Shown here: piece after piece, positions 35,183 through 43,371 of the stretch
How the letters are laid out: each line of letters starts with the position of its first letter
How positions within the stretch are numbered: the stretch's first letter is position 1
From: CAIKMD01 sp035605975
GTDB taxonomy: Bacteria; Pseudomonadota; Alphaproteobacteria; ATCC43930; CGMCC-115725
Direction: 5' to 3'
Assembly (NCBI GenBank): GCA_035605975.1
Contig: DATNGG010000140.1
Span: 1-64,000, forward strand
DNA: 64,000 bases
Position numbers and translations under genes: made by a program
The notes under the pieces: generated by a model
Told to the model about the DNA's origin: nothing
Seen by the model: the letters and a program-made list of their open reading frames with translations, nothing else
Databases searched by the model: none

Positions 35183-36106
35183 ATGGACAAACTCCCGCGG
35201 TCGCCCGCCGCGCCGGAAGCGGTGCCGAGAAAGCCCGAGCCCCAGCGCGGCGAGCGACCGCGGAGCACGAAGAAAGCGCCGCGCGCCCAGCAAGGGGTGC
35301 AGAGCGTCGAGATCGGCTTGCGCGTGGCCTTTGCCTTGGCGGAAGCCGCCGCGCCCGGGCCCGCGACGCTCGGCGAGATCGCCCGGCATGCCGGCCTCTC
35401 GGCGAGCAAGACCCATCGCTACCTCGTGAGCCTCTGCCGAACGGGCCTTGCCGAGCAAGTGGCCTCGAATGGGCGCTATGCGCTCGGCCATGCGCTGATC
35501 CCCCTCGGCCTCGCTGCTCTCAACCAGCTCGACGAGTACCGCTATGCCGACGAGGCGCTCGACGCGCTCGTCAGCACCACCGGTGTCACCGCGATGGTCA
35601 TGACCTGGGGAAGCCATGGCTCGACGCTCGTGCGCCGCCGCGAGCCGCCGGGCGCCGTCGTTCTCAGCACCAAGATCGGCTCGGTGGTGTCGACCGTTTT
35701 CTCGTCCAGCGGGCGCTTGTTCGCCGCCTTGCTTCCGGGCGAGGTGGCGGCACCCTTCATCGATGCGGAGTTCGCCGCCGGCACGCCGACCGATGGAACC
35801 AAGCCTATCACCCGCAAAGCCTTCCGCGATTTGCTCGAGCGCGTGCGCGAAACCAAAATCTCGTGGATCGAGGGCGATCTCGTGCGCGGGATCGACGGGT
35901 TGAGCGCGCCGGTCTTCGACCATGAGGGTCATATCGTCCTGGCGCTCACGATCATGGCGATGCATGGCGCGCGCGATCTCTCGCCGGAAGGGCAAGCGGC
36001 GCAGCTCTTGAAGCGCGTCGCCGACGATCTTTCGCGCCGCATCGGTTTCCGCGGCGGGACCGCCGGGACGCAGCGAAGGACGCCAAGGCCGGGGCCCGAT
36101 CCGTGA
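35183..36106 (+). CDS. IclR-family transcriptional regulator
   Basis: The 307-residue protein has a Pro/Lys/Arg-rich N-terminal tail (1-37). A winged helix-turn-helix follows (about 38-100, TLGEIARHAGLSASKTHRYLVSLCRTGLAEQV), then the IclR effector domain (about 110-290, VRRREPPGAVVLSTKIGSVVS, SSGRLFAAL, GLSAPVFDHEGHIVLALTIM). IclR proteins in catabolic loci sense aromatic acids or ring-cleavage products. It follows the second permease after 11 bases. Two matching palindromes in front of the amidohydrolase gene (36153-36170) and the third Rieske gene (40290-40307) are good candidates for its binding sites. Confidence 0.9.
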   Translation: MDKLPRSPAAPEAVPRKPEPQRGERPRSTKKAPRAQQGVQSVEIGLRVAFALAEAAAPGPATLGEIARHAGLSASKTHRYLVSLCRTGLAEQVASNGRYALGHALIPLGLAALNQLDEYRYADEALDALVSTTGVTAMVMTWGSHGSTLVRRREPPGAVVLSTKIGSVVSTVFSSSGRLFAALLPGEVAAPFIDAEFAAGTPTDGTKPITRKAFRDLLERVRETKISWIEGDLVRGIDGLSAPVFDHEGHIVLALTIMAMHGARDLSPEGQAAQLLKRVADDLSRRIGFRGGTAGTQRRTPRPGPDP

Positions 36107-36152
36107 CATGCACCGCCGGATCGTTGCCACGATTGATAGCAGAGGCTGCTTT

Positions 36153-36170
36153 CATAATCGTTCGGTTATG
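36153..36170. promoter_or_regulatory. 18-bp palindromic operator before the amidohydrolase gene (site A)
   Basis: CATAATCGTTCGGTTATG is an imperfect palindrome (7 of 9 base pairs symmetric). Its reverse complement matches the site at 40290-40307 in 14 of 18 positions; both contain TAAYC-N4-GGTTA or its mirror. It lies 47 bases behind the IclR gene and about 109 bases before the amidohydrolase start. Binding by the adjacent IclR protein is inferred. Confidence 0.65.
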
Positions 36171-36278
36171 CCGCTAGTCCAAGGAAGAATTTCTGCTCGG
36201 CCTTCGTCGCGTGTAGCCTTCGAGCAGACCAAGCGAAGCAAAATCTCAAGCAACGATTTTCAAGGGTGGGAGGCGGAC

Positions 36279-37382
36279 GTGAAGCATCGGTTTCCGATCA
36301 TCGACGGCGATGGCCATATCTTCGAGAACAACGACAGCATGATCGGCTTCTACGAAGGGCCGCGCGCGAACAAGAAGACCAAATCGGCGCCGATTTTCCC
36401 CTCGATCGACGGCTGGCCGCGCCGCGCCAACAATCAATTCAACGACGACAATCCCAACCGGCCGGACCATACGGACGCGGCCGTCTGGGGCGCCGCGCTG
36501 GACAAGTTCGGCTTCACGGCGAGCGTTCTCTTTCCAAGCGCGGGCCTCGGCATCGGCCTGATGCGCGACCGCGATTTCTGCACGGCGACGGCGATCGCCT
36601 ACAACAATTGGATGGAAGCGACCTATAGCTCGCGCGATCCGCGGCTGTTCTGCGCCGGGTTGGTGCCGCTGATGGATCCGGCCGCCGCCGTCGCCGAGGT
36701 CAAGCGCTGCGCCACCCAGCGCAAGGGCTTCGCCTGCATGCTGCTGCCGACGGTGACCTCATCGACCCTCGCCTATGGCGAGGAATTCTACTGGCCGATT
36801 TTCGAAGAGGCCGAGCGCCAGAACATGCCGATCGCGCTGCATGGCGGATCGAGCGCCGGATTTGGCTTGGATCACTTCACCGCCTTCTACATGGTGCATG
36901 CGCTCTCGCAGCCCGTGCCGATCTTCAAGCAGCTGACGAGCATTCTCCTCAGCGGCGTGTTCGACGCGTTCCCGCGGCTGCGCGTGGTGTTCCTCGAAGC
37001 CGGCTGCTCCTGGGTTCCCTTCATGATGGACCGGCTCGATGGCGAGTACGGAAAAATTTACAGCAAGGCGCTGCGCAGCAAGGTGAAGCGCCACCCCAGC
37101 GAATATATCCGCGATACCGGGAATTTCTGGGTCTCGCTCGAGCTCGAGGAGCAGGAGCGCAGCCTCAAATATACGCTCGACGCGATCGGGCCCGACCGGA
37201 TCATCTATGCGTCCGACTACCCGCATGAGACGCCCGACAATTCCATCGCGGGCTCGATCCCCGAATTCATCGACAATCCGGCCTATTCGGACGAGGTGAA
37301 GGCGAAGATTTTGGGGCAGAACGCGATGAAGCTCTACAACATCACCGACCATGGCATCGATCGGTCGGCGGCCTCGGCATGA
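36279..37382 (+). CDS. Metal-dependent amidohydrolase, ACMSD/LigJ-like family
   Basis: The 367-residue protein has the amidohydrolase_2 layout. The N-terminal metal motif has the form DGDGHIFE (Asp11, His13, Glu16) instead of H-x-H, a variant common in one subfamily. Then come MPIALHGGSS (metal or catalytic His), VVFLEAGCSWVPFMMDRLD and the late Asp in IIYASDYPHET. Relatives include decarboxylases (ACMSD, gamma-resorcylate decarboxylase) and hydratases or hydrolases after LigAB cleavage. The GTG at 36279 follows GGGAGG; in-frame ATGs from 36108 have no such site. Its stop overlaps the next gene, which encodes an importer receptor. Confidence 0.82.
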   Translation: MKHRFPIIDGDGHIFENNDSMIGFYEGPRANKKTKSAPIFPSIDGWPRRANNQFNDDNPNRPDHTDAAVWGAALDKFGFTASVLFPSAGLGIGLMRDRDFCTATAIAYNNWMEATYSSRDPRLFCAGLVPLMDPAAAVAEVKRCATQRKGFACMLLPTVTSSTLAYGEEFYWPIFEEAERQNMPIALHGGSSAGFGLDHFTAFYMVHALSQPVPIFKQLTSILLSGVFDAFPRLRVVFLEAGCSWVPFMMDRLDGEYGKIYSKALRSKVKRHPSEYIRDTGNFWVSLELEEQERSLKYTLDAIGPDRIIYASDYPHETPDNSIAGSIPEFIDNPAYSDEVKAKILGQNAMKLYNITDHGIDRSAASA

Positions 37383-38452
37383 TCCCGATCTCGCGAATCG
37401 CGAAAACCCATAAACGCAGCGAGCGCGGAATGGTGTTGCGAACCCTGATCGCGCCGGCGATGGCCTGCTGTATCGCGATCCTCGCTGCGGCCGTTGCCGC
37501 GCCGGCGCGCGCCGAGGAGCCGGTGCGCATCCGGCAGGCCTATGCGATCCCGGTCATCCATTGGGCTTCCATTCTCTCCGCGAAGCCCGGGCTCGCCCGG
37601 CATTTCGGCCATTCCTATGTGATGGAACCGATCCGCTTCAAGGGCTCGCCTCAGGCGCTGACGGCGCTGGCGGCCGACGAGATCGAGGTCGGTCTTCTCG
37701 CCTATTCGACGCTCGCCTTCGCCATCGACCATGCCGGCATGAAGGACCTGCGTATCATCGCCGGCGAGTTCGAGGACGGATTTCAGGACTATTATTCGGC
37801 TCAGTTCTTCGTCCTGAAAAACGGGCCGATCCAGACGGTCGATGATCTCAAAGGCAAGGTGATCGCAACCAACGGTGCCGGAAGCGCCATCGATATCGCG
37901 ATCCGCGCGATGCTGAGACTGCACAACCTCGACCCCAAGAAGGACGTGGCCTTCGTCGAGGCGGCCATTCCGAACATGTTCCCGATGCTGACCAGCCGCA
38001 AGGTCGATCTGATCTATGGCGCCCGGACGCTTGCCGCCGATCCCGCAGCCCAACAATCCGCGCGCGTCCTCTTTACGCAAAAGGATGCGATGGGAACGGT
38101 GCAGATGAATGTATGGGCCGTCCGCCAAGGCTTCATCGATAAGCATCGCCCGGCGCTGGTCGACTATATGGAAGACGCGCTGCGCGCCGAGCGCTGGTTT
38201 CTCGATCCCGCCAACCGCCAAGAGGTTGTCGCGATCGCAGCCAAGATCGGCAAGGCGCCCGCTGCCTATTTCGATTCCTGGCTCTACACGAAGAAGGATC
38301 AATATCACAATCCCGACATGCAGGTGGACGTCGATGCGCTGCAGAGAAGCCTGACGCTGATGACGGACCTTGGCTATGTCAAAGCCAGCATCGATGTGCG
38401 AAACTATCTCGACAAAAGCATCGTCGGCGAGGCTGCGGCGCGGCTGCGATAA
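37379..38452 (+). CDS. ABC importer substrate-binding protein, NMT1/SsuA type (second receptor)
   Basis: The 357-residue protein has an extended n-region and a signal peptide (hydrophobic residues about 20-42, cut near ARA at 45). The two-lobed receptor follows: RFKGSPQALTALAADEIEVGLL, VDDLKGKVIATNGAGSAIDIAIRAML and the C-terminal PANRQEVVAIAAKIGKAP. The ATG shares ATGA with the amidohydrolase stop. No permease or ATPase gene follows, so it probably feeds system A (31614-35171), giving that importer two receptors. The alternative is that it works with a transporter elsewhere. Confidence 0.83.
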   Translation: MIPISRIAKTHKRSERGMVLRTLIAPAMACCIAILAAAVAAPARAEEPVRIRQAYAIPVIHWASILSAKPGLARHFGHSYVMEPIRFKGSPQALTALAADEIEVGLLAYSTLAFAIDHAGMKDLRIIAGEFEDGFQDYYSAQFFVLKNGPIQTVDDLKGKVIATNGAGSAIDIAIRAMLRLHNLDPKKDVAFVEAAIPNMFPMLTSRKVDLIYGARTLAADPAAQQSARVLFTQKDAMGTVQMNVWAVRQGFIDKHRPALVDYMEDALRAERWFLDPANRQEVVAIAAKIGKAPAAYFDSWLYTKKDQYHNPDMQVDVDALQRSLTLMTDLGYVKASIDVRNYLDKSIVGEAAARLR

Positions 38453-38549
38453 GCGGTCGGCCAATCGGTCAATCGAGCTGGCGCGGGACAATCGTTGCGA
38501 ATGGATCGACGCTGCGCCGCGCGAAGCGTCTTGAGCGAGGGAGGGTGAC

Positions 38550-38933
38550 ATGGATGCCAGTCAAAAACCGCTGCAGGAGCTGCTCGATGGGCTGCTGCAC
38601 AAGCAGCTCTACATCGCCATTACCGATCCCCTGACCTCGCCGGAGATCGTCGCCTCAGGCAAGCTGCGCGATCACATCCTGTTCCAGATCGAGCTCGAGC
38701 GGAAGAATGTCTTGTTCGGCGCCGGCCCGCTCCAGGACGAAGGCAAGGACAAGCCGACGCGCGGCATGTTCGTCCTTCGCGCCTCGTCCTTCGAAGAGGC
38801 GCGGGCGATCCTCGACCAGGAGGTCTTTCACAAATCGGGTTTGCGCAAATTCAAGCTCTATCGTTGGAACCTCAACGAGGGCTCGATCAATCTGACGGTC
38901 AATTTCTCCGATCAGAGCGTGAAGATCGTCTGA
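38550..38933 (+). CDS. YciI-like dimeric alpha/beta-barrel protein
   Basis: The 127-residue protein resembles the YciI/muconolactone isomerase-like ferredoxin fold: LYIAITDPLTSPEIVASGKLRDHILFQIELERK, then GPLQDEGKDKPTRGMFVLRASSFEEARAILDQEVFHKSGLRKFKLYRW. The family has chlorophyll-like dismutases, isomerases and proteins of unknown role; a His-Asp pair typical of YciI is not complete here. GAGGGAGG stands before the ATG. It is the last gene of the rightward block and faces the third Rieske gene across a strong hairpin. A role as small isomerase in the same pathway is inference. Confidence 0.65.
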   Translation: MDASQKPLQELLDGLLHKQLYIAITDPLTSPEIVASGKLRDHILFQIELERKNVLFGAGPLQDEGKDKPTRGMFVLRASSFEEARAILDQEVFHKSGLRKFKLYRWNLNEGSINLTVNFSDQSVKIV

Positions 38934-38938
38934 CCGCG

Positions 38939-38968
38939 CTGCTGCCCGAGAGAGTCTAAGGGCAGCAG
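38939..38968. terminator. Bidirectional terminator hairpin
   Basis: CTGCTGCCC and GGGCAGCAG form a perfect 9-bp stem with a 12-base loop, centred between the stop codons of the YciI-like gene (+) and the third Rieske gene (-). No long T-run flanks it, but position and stem quality make it the best terminator in the window. Confidence 0.7.
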
Positions 38969-38976
38969 TCCCGCTC

Positions 38977-40215
38977 TCACCAATCCTCGCCCGAATGCCG
39001 CGCGGCCTCTTCGGGCGACAGGATCGTGTTCCAGGCATTCGTCTCGATGATGGCTTTCGCGGCGGCGCCACGGACGACGTTGATCGGGTCCTCGCCGCGC
39101 TTGAGGCGATCGAGCTGCTCGCGCAGCATTTTCCGCAGCGCGACGATGCCCATATCCGACATGCCGAGCGTCTCCAAGGCGTGAACAGCGATCGGCCGCT
39201 GGCTTTCCTGCGCTTCGAGATCGTCGGGCCGGCGCTGGCGCTCCTCATAGGGCCGGTCGATGGTCGCCGGCCTGATATCGAGCACCGTGTCGGTTCGCGG
39301 CCGCCAATCCTTCTTCGGCGCGCCGTTTTCCAACGGCCAGGCGATGATGCTGAACGCGGTGATGTGCTCGTTGTCGACCGGCACGCACCACGAGATTTCC
39401 GAGCAGCGATCCTTGCGCTTGCCCTCGGTTCCAGGCTCGTGCAGGTTCGGGACAAGGAAAATATTCGGCAGCACGCATTCGGCATGACGCAGGAACCGGT
39501 TCCCGTTCGGAAGATCGCGCAGGATATTGTAGCGCATGCCAAGCGGCGTCCGCTCGAACGCGATATGCGGCGCGCCCTGCATCATCGCGCCCTTGAACTG
39601 ATCGCCGCTATTCGATTGGTGAAGCACGAGAAGATGCCACGGATCGACGACATTCTCGTAATGCTGCAGCCAGTTGCAGTCTTTCACATAGCCGATCGAG
39701 TAGTCGCCCCAGATTTTCTTCCCGACCAGCACGACGTCCTGCGTCGGCGGCTTGAACACATCATAGAGCGGGAATTCCGGCTGCTTGTCGGGCGGCCCCA
39801 TATAGATGAAGACGAGCCCGCCGAACTCCAACACCGGATAGGCGGGATGCTCGACGGCCATCCGCTCGCAAAACCCCGCGGCTTCGCACGGCATGTCGAT
39901 GACCCGGCCCTCCGTGTCGTAGAGCCAGCCGTGATAGCAGCAGCGGAGGCCGTCGGCCTCGATCCGGCCGAATTCGAGAGAGCTGCCGCGGTGGGCGCAA
40001 TGGAGATCGAGACAGCCCACCTTGCCGCCGCCCGAGCGGAAGACCACCAAATCCTCGCCGAGGATGCGCACGCGCTGCGGCAGGTCTTTCAGCGCGTCCG
40101 CGACGGCGACCGGCTGCCAATAGCGGCGTAGCAGCTCGCCCATCGGCGATCCCGCCTCGACATGCGTCAACTCGATGGTCTCGCCCGGTGTCGTGCGGCC
40201 ATAAGCGGATTTCAT
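38977..40215 (-). CDS. Rieske non-heme iron oxygenase, phthalate-dioxygenase type (3)
   Basis: The 412-residue protein has Cys73/His75 and Cys92/His95 for the Rieske cluster, in LHCAHRG and RCCYHGW. The catalytic iron site is YENVVDPWHLLVLH (Asp191, His194, His199). It carries the C-terminal DUF4328-free, phthalate-type extension with RTDTVLDIRPATIDRPYEER. It is more distant from copies 1, 2 and 4, which are closer to one another. It is the last leftward gene before the terminator, with its own promoter region (40216-40355) containing the IclR-type operator site B. A GAGG lies shortly before the ATG. No reductase gene is adjacent. Confidence 0.9.
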   Translation of the reverse strand: MKSAYGRTTPGETIELTHVEAGSPMGELLRRYWQPVAVADALKDLPQRVRILGEDLVVFRSGGGKVGCLDLHCAHRGSSLEFGRIEADGLRCCYHGWLYDTEGRVIDMPCEAAGFCERMAVEHPAYPVLEFGGLVFIYMGPPDKQPEFPLYDVFKPPTQDVVLVGKKIWGDYSIGYVKDCNWLQHYENVVDPWHLLVLHQSNSGDQFKGAMMQGAPHIAFERTPLGMRYNILRDLPNGNRFLRHAECVLPNIFLVPNLHEPGTEGKRKDRCSEISWCVPVDNEHITAFSIIAWPLENGAPKKDWRPRTDTVLDIRPATIDRPYEERQRRPDDLEAQESQRPIAVHALETLGMSDMGIVALRKMLREQLDRLKRGEDPINVVRGAAAKAIIETNAWNTILSPEEAARHSGEDW

Positions 40216-40289
40216 CGCTACCTCCTCGCTCTGCCAGCCGAGGCTAGCCGAGATCGCCGCGGCCGCAAAATCCGCACTGCGACTATCGC

Positions 40290-40307
40290 CATAACCAAAC
40301 GGTTAAT
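40290..40307. promoter_or_regulatory. Operator before the third Rieske gene (site B)
   Basis: CATAACCAAACGGTTAAT contains the perfect inverted repeat TAACC-N4-GGTTA and matches the reverse complement of site A (36153-36170) in 14 of 18 positions. It lies 75 bases before the Rieske start. Two such matches flanking the same IclR locus are unlikely by chance. Confidence 0.65.
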
Positions 40308-40355
40308 CGCGCGGCGAATACGGGTCCGCGGCGGAGCGCGACGAGTAACCCCGGC

Positions 40356-41150
40356 TCAGCTCGCCTTGGCGGAGTTGACGATGAACGCCTCGCCGCGACG
40401 GAGAAAGTCGCCGACAAGGTTGGTGAACCGCTCCGGCTGATCGATCTCGAGGGCATGCGCCGCGTCATAAAGATAGACGAGGTGTGCGCGCGGAATCCGC
40501 TCTTTGAGGAGCCGTGCGCTCGCCACCGGAATGACGCCGTCCTTCGTGCCCTGGAGAATGAGCGTCAGCGCCTCGATCTCGCCGAGCCGCCCCAACAGCG
40601 CGGTATCGGTCGCGTGCTCGCCATGATAGTGGCTCAGCATCGCGCGATTTTGCGCGAGGATGGCCGGTGCGCGCGTCTCGGGCGGCAAATTCTCGGGATG
40701 CGCGAACATCGCGCGGCGGAGCTGCTCCGGATCGGTCGGCAGGCCGCCGGCGCCTTCCGTCCGGAATCCTGCCGGCGCGGCGAGGACGAGCTGCTCGATC
40801 TTCGTCGGATGCTGGACCGCCAGCCAAGTCGCGAGCCAGCCGCCGAAGGAATGGCCGATCACATCGCAAGGCTTCTTGACCACGCTGTCGATGAACTCCG
40901 CCGCCAGATCGGCAAGCCCCTCCATGCTGTGGAGCCCGGCAATGCGCTCGGTCCCATCGAATCCCGGCATCACCGGGATGAGAAGACGATAGGATTCGGC
41001 GAGGCGCTCCAGCGCCGGCGACAGCCGCACGCCGCCGGCGCTGTGAAGATAGAGCAGGGGCTCGCCCGTGCCCGCTTCGTGGAATTGCAGGGCGCCGCGC
41101 TTCAGCGCTGCTTCGGATTTGACGAATGCCATCGGCCTGTCCCCGTTCAC
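40356..41150 (-). CDS. Alpha/beta hydrolase, intact catalytic triad
   Basis: The 264-residue protein has the nucleophile elbow GHSFGG (Ser101), a late Asp in LQGTKDGVIPV (Asp204) and His in YDAAHALEI (His232), with the oxyanion region YLHSAGG near residue 35. The length and order fit the carbon-carbon hydrolase and esterase branch of the fold, which includes enzymes that act on ring-cleavage products (MhpC/BphD-like) and lactonases. The ATG at 41148-41150 overlaps the stop of the preceding flavin monooxygenase gene by four bases, so both belong to one leftward transcript. Confidence 0.85.
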   Translation of the reverse strand: MNGDRPMAFVKSEAALKRGALQFHEAGTGEPLLYLHSAGGVRLSPALERLAESYRLLIPVMPGFDGTERIAGLHSMEGLADLAAEFIDSVVKKPCDVIGHSFGGWLATWLAVQHPTKIEQLVLAAPAGFRTEGAGGLPTDPEQLRRAMFAHPENLPPETRAPAILAQNRAMLSHYHGEHATDTALLGRLGEIEALTLILQGTKDGVIPVASARLLKERIPRAHLVYLYDAAHALEIDQPERFTNLVGDFLRRGEAFIVNSAKAS

Positions 41151-42274
41151 AGATTGCGCACGTGAGGAGCGACGCCTTCGCCCCAGAGCTTCATCGAACG
41201 CAGCACCGCCTCGTCCGGAATATTGCCGATCTTCATGTTGATGTTCATCACGCCGTGACCCAGCTCCTTCTTCATGCGCGTGAGTTGGTCGACCACCTGG
41301 TCGGGCGTGCCGCAGAGAACGATGCCCTTCTCGATGCGCTCCTCGATCGAGGTCTCCTTGAGGACCGCGCGGCGTGCGGCCGTGCGTTTGAGCGCCGCAT
41401 CGGTGTCGCGGTAGTAACGGGTCTTCTGCACGACGAGGCGCTGCGCGGTGCGGGGCCCACCGGCCAGCACGTCGTAGAAATATTTGAGCCCGTCGCCGAG
41501 CAGGGCTTTGGCCTCTTTCTCGGTGTCGGCGACGAAAGTGTGCGCGCCGATGAGGATATCCTCCGGCCCCGCCTCCCAGCCATTCGCGCGCGCCGTCTCC
41601 TTGTAGACCCGGATCGATTCCCGTGCGGAATCGTAGTCGGGCAGCATGACCACGCCCATGATCGCGCGGCGCTCGGCGGCAAAACGCGCCGATTCGGGAT
41701 TGGAGGCCGACATCAGCACGCGCGGATAGGGCTTCTGGTGCGGCCGCGGCCAGATCGAGACGGCGCGGTATTGATAGTATTTGCCTTCCCAGCCGAAGGG
41801 CTCGGGCTCGGTCCAGGCCTTGACGATTAGCTCGTAAGCTTCGGCGAGCCGCTCCCAGGATTCATCGGGCGACATGTTGTAGGCGACATATTCGTGCGGA
41901 ATGCCGCGCATGAAGCCGGCAACGAGGCGCCCGCCCGAGAGGACGTCGAGCATCGCGTATTCCTCGGCGACCCGGATCGGGTTGAGCAGCGGAACGAGAT
42001 TGCCGCACATCGCGACGCGCACGTTCTTCGTGCGGTTGATGAGGACCGAGCCGATGAGATTGCAGTTCGACATCAGTCCATAGGGGCTGAAATGGTGCTC
42101 GTTGCAGCCGACCCAATCGAAGCCGCATTCCTCGGCATAGATCATCGTGTTTATATAGGTCTTGTAGAGCTCCGTTCCCTGCTCGGGAACGAAGTTGCGG
42201 TTCGAGACCGGCCATTCCTGGTTCGGCTCGTTCGCCTGGCACCAGGGCATCAAATGAAAATAGTTGAATTTCAT
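41147..42274 (-). CDS. LLM-class flavin-dependent monooxygenase (1)
   Basis: The 375-residue protein is a luciferase-like TIM barrel: MKFNYFHLMPW at the first strand, YAEECGFDWVGCNEHHFSPYG (the EHH motif of this family), RVAEEYAMLDVLSGGRLVAGFMRG and a C-terminal GTPDQVVDQLTRMKKELG. Such enzymes use FMNH2 from a separate reductase to oxidise alkyl sulfonates, aldehydes or N-heterocycles. GGAGGATGG precedes the ATG at 42272-42274. It stands between an importer (42294-45090) and an alpha/beta hydrolase in one leftward gene string. Confidence 0.88.
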   Translation of the reverse strand: MKFNYFHLMPWCQANEPNQEWPVSNRNFVPEQGTELYKTYINTMIYAEECGFDWVGCNEHHFSPYGLMSNCNLIGSVLINRTKNVRVAMCGNLVPLLNPIRVAEEYAMLDVLSGGRLVAGFMRGIPHEYVAYNMSPDESWERLAEAYELIVKAWTEPEPFGWEGKYYQYRAVSIWPRPHQKPYPRVLMSASNPESARFAAERRAIMGVVMLPDYDSARESIRVYKETARANGWEAGPEDILIGAHTFVADTEKEAKALLGDGLKYFYDVLAGGPRTAQRLVVQKTRYYRDTDAALKRTAARRAVLKETSIEERIEKGIVLCGTPDQVVDQLTRMKKELGHGVMNINMKIGNIPDEAVLRSMKLWGEGVAPHVRNL

Positions 42275-42293
42275 TCCATCCTCCGTGAGACGC

Positions 42294-43325
42294 CTAGTGC
42301 AAGCCCATGAGCCGGCTATAGACCGGGACGAGCTTCGGCAGGGTTTCGACCATATAATCGTGCGGCACGAGCACGACCTTCTTCTTCTCGGCGAGCTTTG
42401 CCAGATCCGTATCGGGCGTCGTGACGCGCGCGATCCCATCGACATCCCACAGCGTGCGCTGGCCCTGGGGTGAGCTCGCCCAATAGCCGAAGAGCTTGCC
42501 GGTCGCCGGATGCTTGGCGTCCTTCATCAGCCAGGCGGCCCAGGGCGTGAGCACGACCGGATCGATCGGTGCGTTTGCAACCGGCGCGCCGCGCCGCCGC
42601 GCCATGGTCGAATCGACCCCGAGCCCGATTGCGAACTCGCCCGACATCACGCGATTTTGGACATCGGGATAGGTCGGCAGGATGCGCGCCTGCTGCGGAC
42701 CCATCAGCTGCTTGACGAGGTTCTGCGCGGCGGCGTCGCCGATCGCATAGGCCATGAAGATGAAGACATTGGGCGCGCGCGGCATCGCGATGCGCCCTTT
42801 GAGCTTCGGATTGTCGACGATCGAGGGATAGCTCTTGGGCGCCTGGTCGGGCTTCAAGAGCTGCGTGTTGTAGATGACGCCGGCGAGGGTCCCGTCATGA
42901 AGGCGCAGCCCCTTGGTCCCTTCGCGGAACGCCGGATCGAGTCCGAAAGCGCTCACCCAATCGAAGGGCGCGATGAGATCGGCTTTTTCGAGCGTGCCGG
43001 CGATGGCCGAGGCGGTCCAAAAAATGTCGAGCCCGCTTTCGGCGCCCATCTTGGCGCCTTGCACCAGCTCGGCGGCTTTTTGCGGATGGAGGCTGCCGGT
43101 CATGTTGAGGGTGATCGGCACGCCATAGAACGCGCTGATGCTCTTGTTGAACGCGGCGATCTGCGCCGGATCGAGCGAGATGCCGAAAATATTCGCCGTC
43201 AGCCCCTCGGCCTTGGCCTGCGGCAACAGCGCCGCCACCGCCGGCGGCAAATCGGCCGCGCGCGCCCCGCCTCCCGCCACAGCGAGGACCAGCAAGGCCG
43301 CCGCAATCGCCCGCGCCCGTGACAT
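42294..43325 (-). CDS. ABC importer solute-binding protein, FbpA/PotD-like (system B)
   Basis: The 343-residue protein has a signal peptide (MSRARAIAAALLVLAVAGGGARA, cut near residue 23). Its body follows the Fbp/AfuA type: LPQAKAEGLTANIFG, MTGSLHPQKAAELVQGAKMGAESGLDIFW, GVIYNTQLLKPDQAPKSYPSI and APVANAPIDPVVLTPWAAWLMKDAKHPATGKLFGYW. Classical members bind ferric iron, but this branch also binds organic ligands, and the tyrosine cluster of true FbpA is not obvious. The ATG at 43325 follows GGAGG. The permease gene lies upstream on the same strand. Confidence 0.82.
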   Translation of the reverse strand: MSRARAIAAALLVLAVAGGGARAADLPPAVAALLPQAKAEGLTANIFGISLDPAQIAAFNKSISAFYGVPITLNMTGSLHPQKAAELVQGAKMGAESGLDIFWTASAIAGTLEKADLIAPFDWVSAFGLDPAFREGTKGLRLHDGTLAGVIYNTQLLKPDQAPKSYPSIVDNPKLKGRIAMPRAPNVFIFMAYAIGDAAAQNLVKQLMGPQQARILPTYPDVQNRVMSGEFAIGLGVDSTMARRRGAPVANAPIDPVVLTPWAAWLMKDAKHPATGKLFGYWASSPQGQRTLWDVDGIARVTTPDTDLAKLAEKKKVVLVPHDYMVETLPKLVPVYSRLMGLH

Positions 43326-43371
43326 GCATTCCTCCCTGAAACGCCCCATCGTTCCTCCTTATGCCTCTTCC

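Noticed and set aside
36108..36278. An N-terminal extension of the amidohydrolase from the ATG at 36108
   Set aside because: It would run through the palindromic operator and lacks a ribosome binding site, while the GTG at 36279 has GGGAGG and begins at the family's usual N-terminus.
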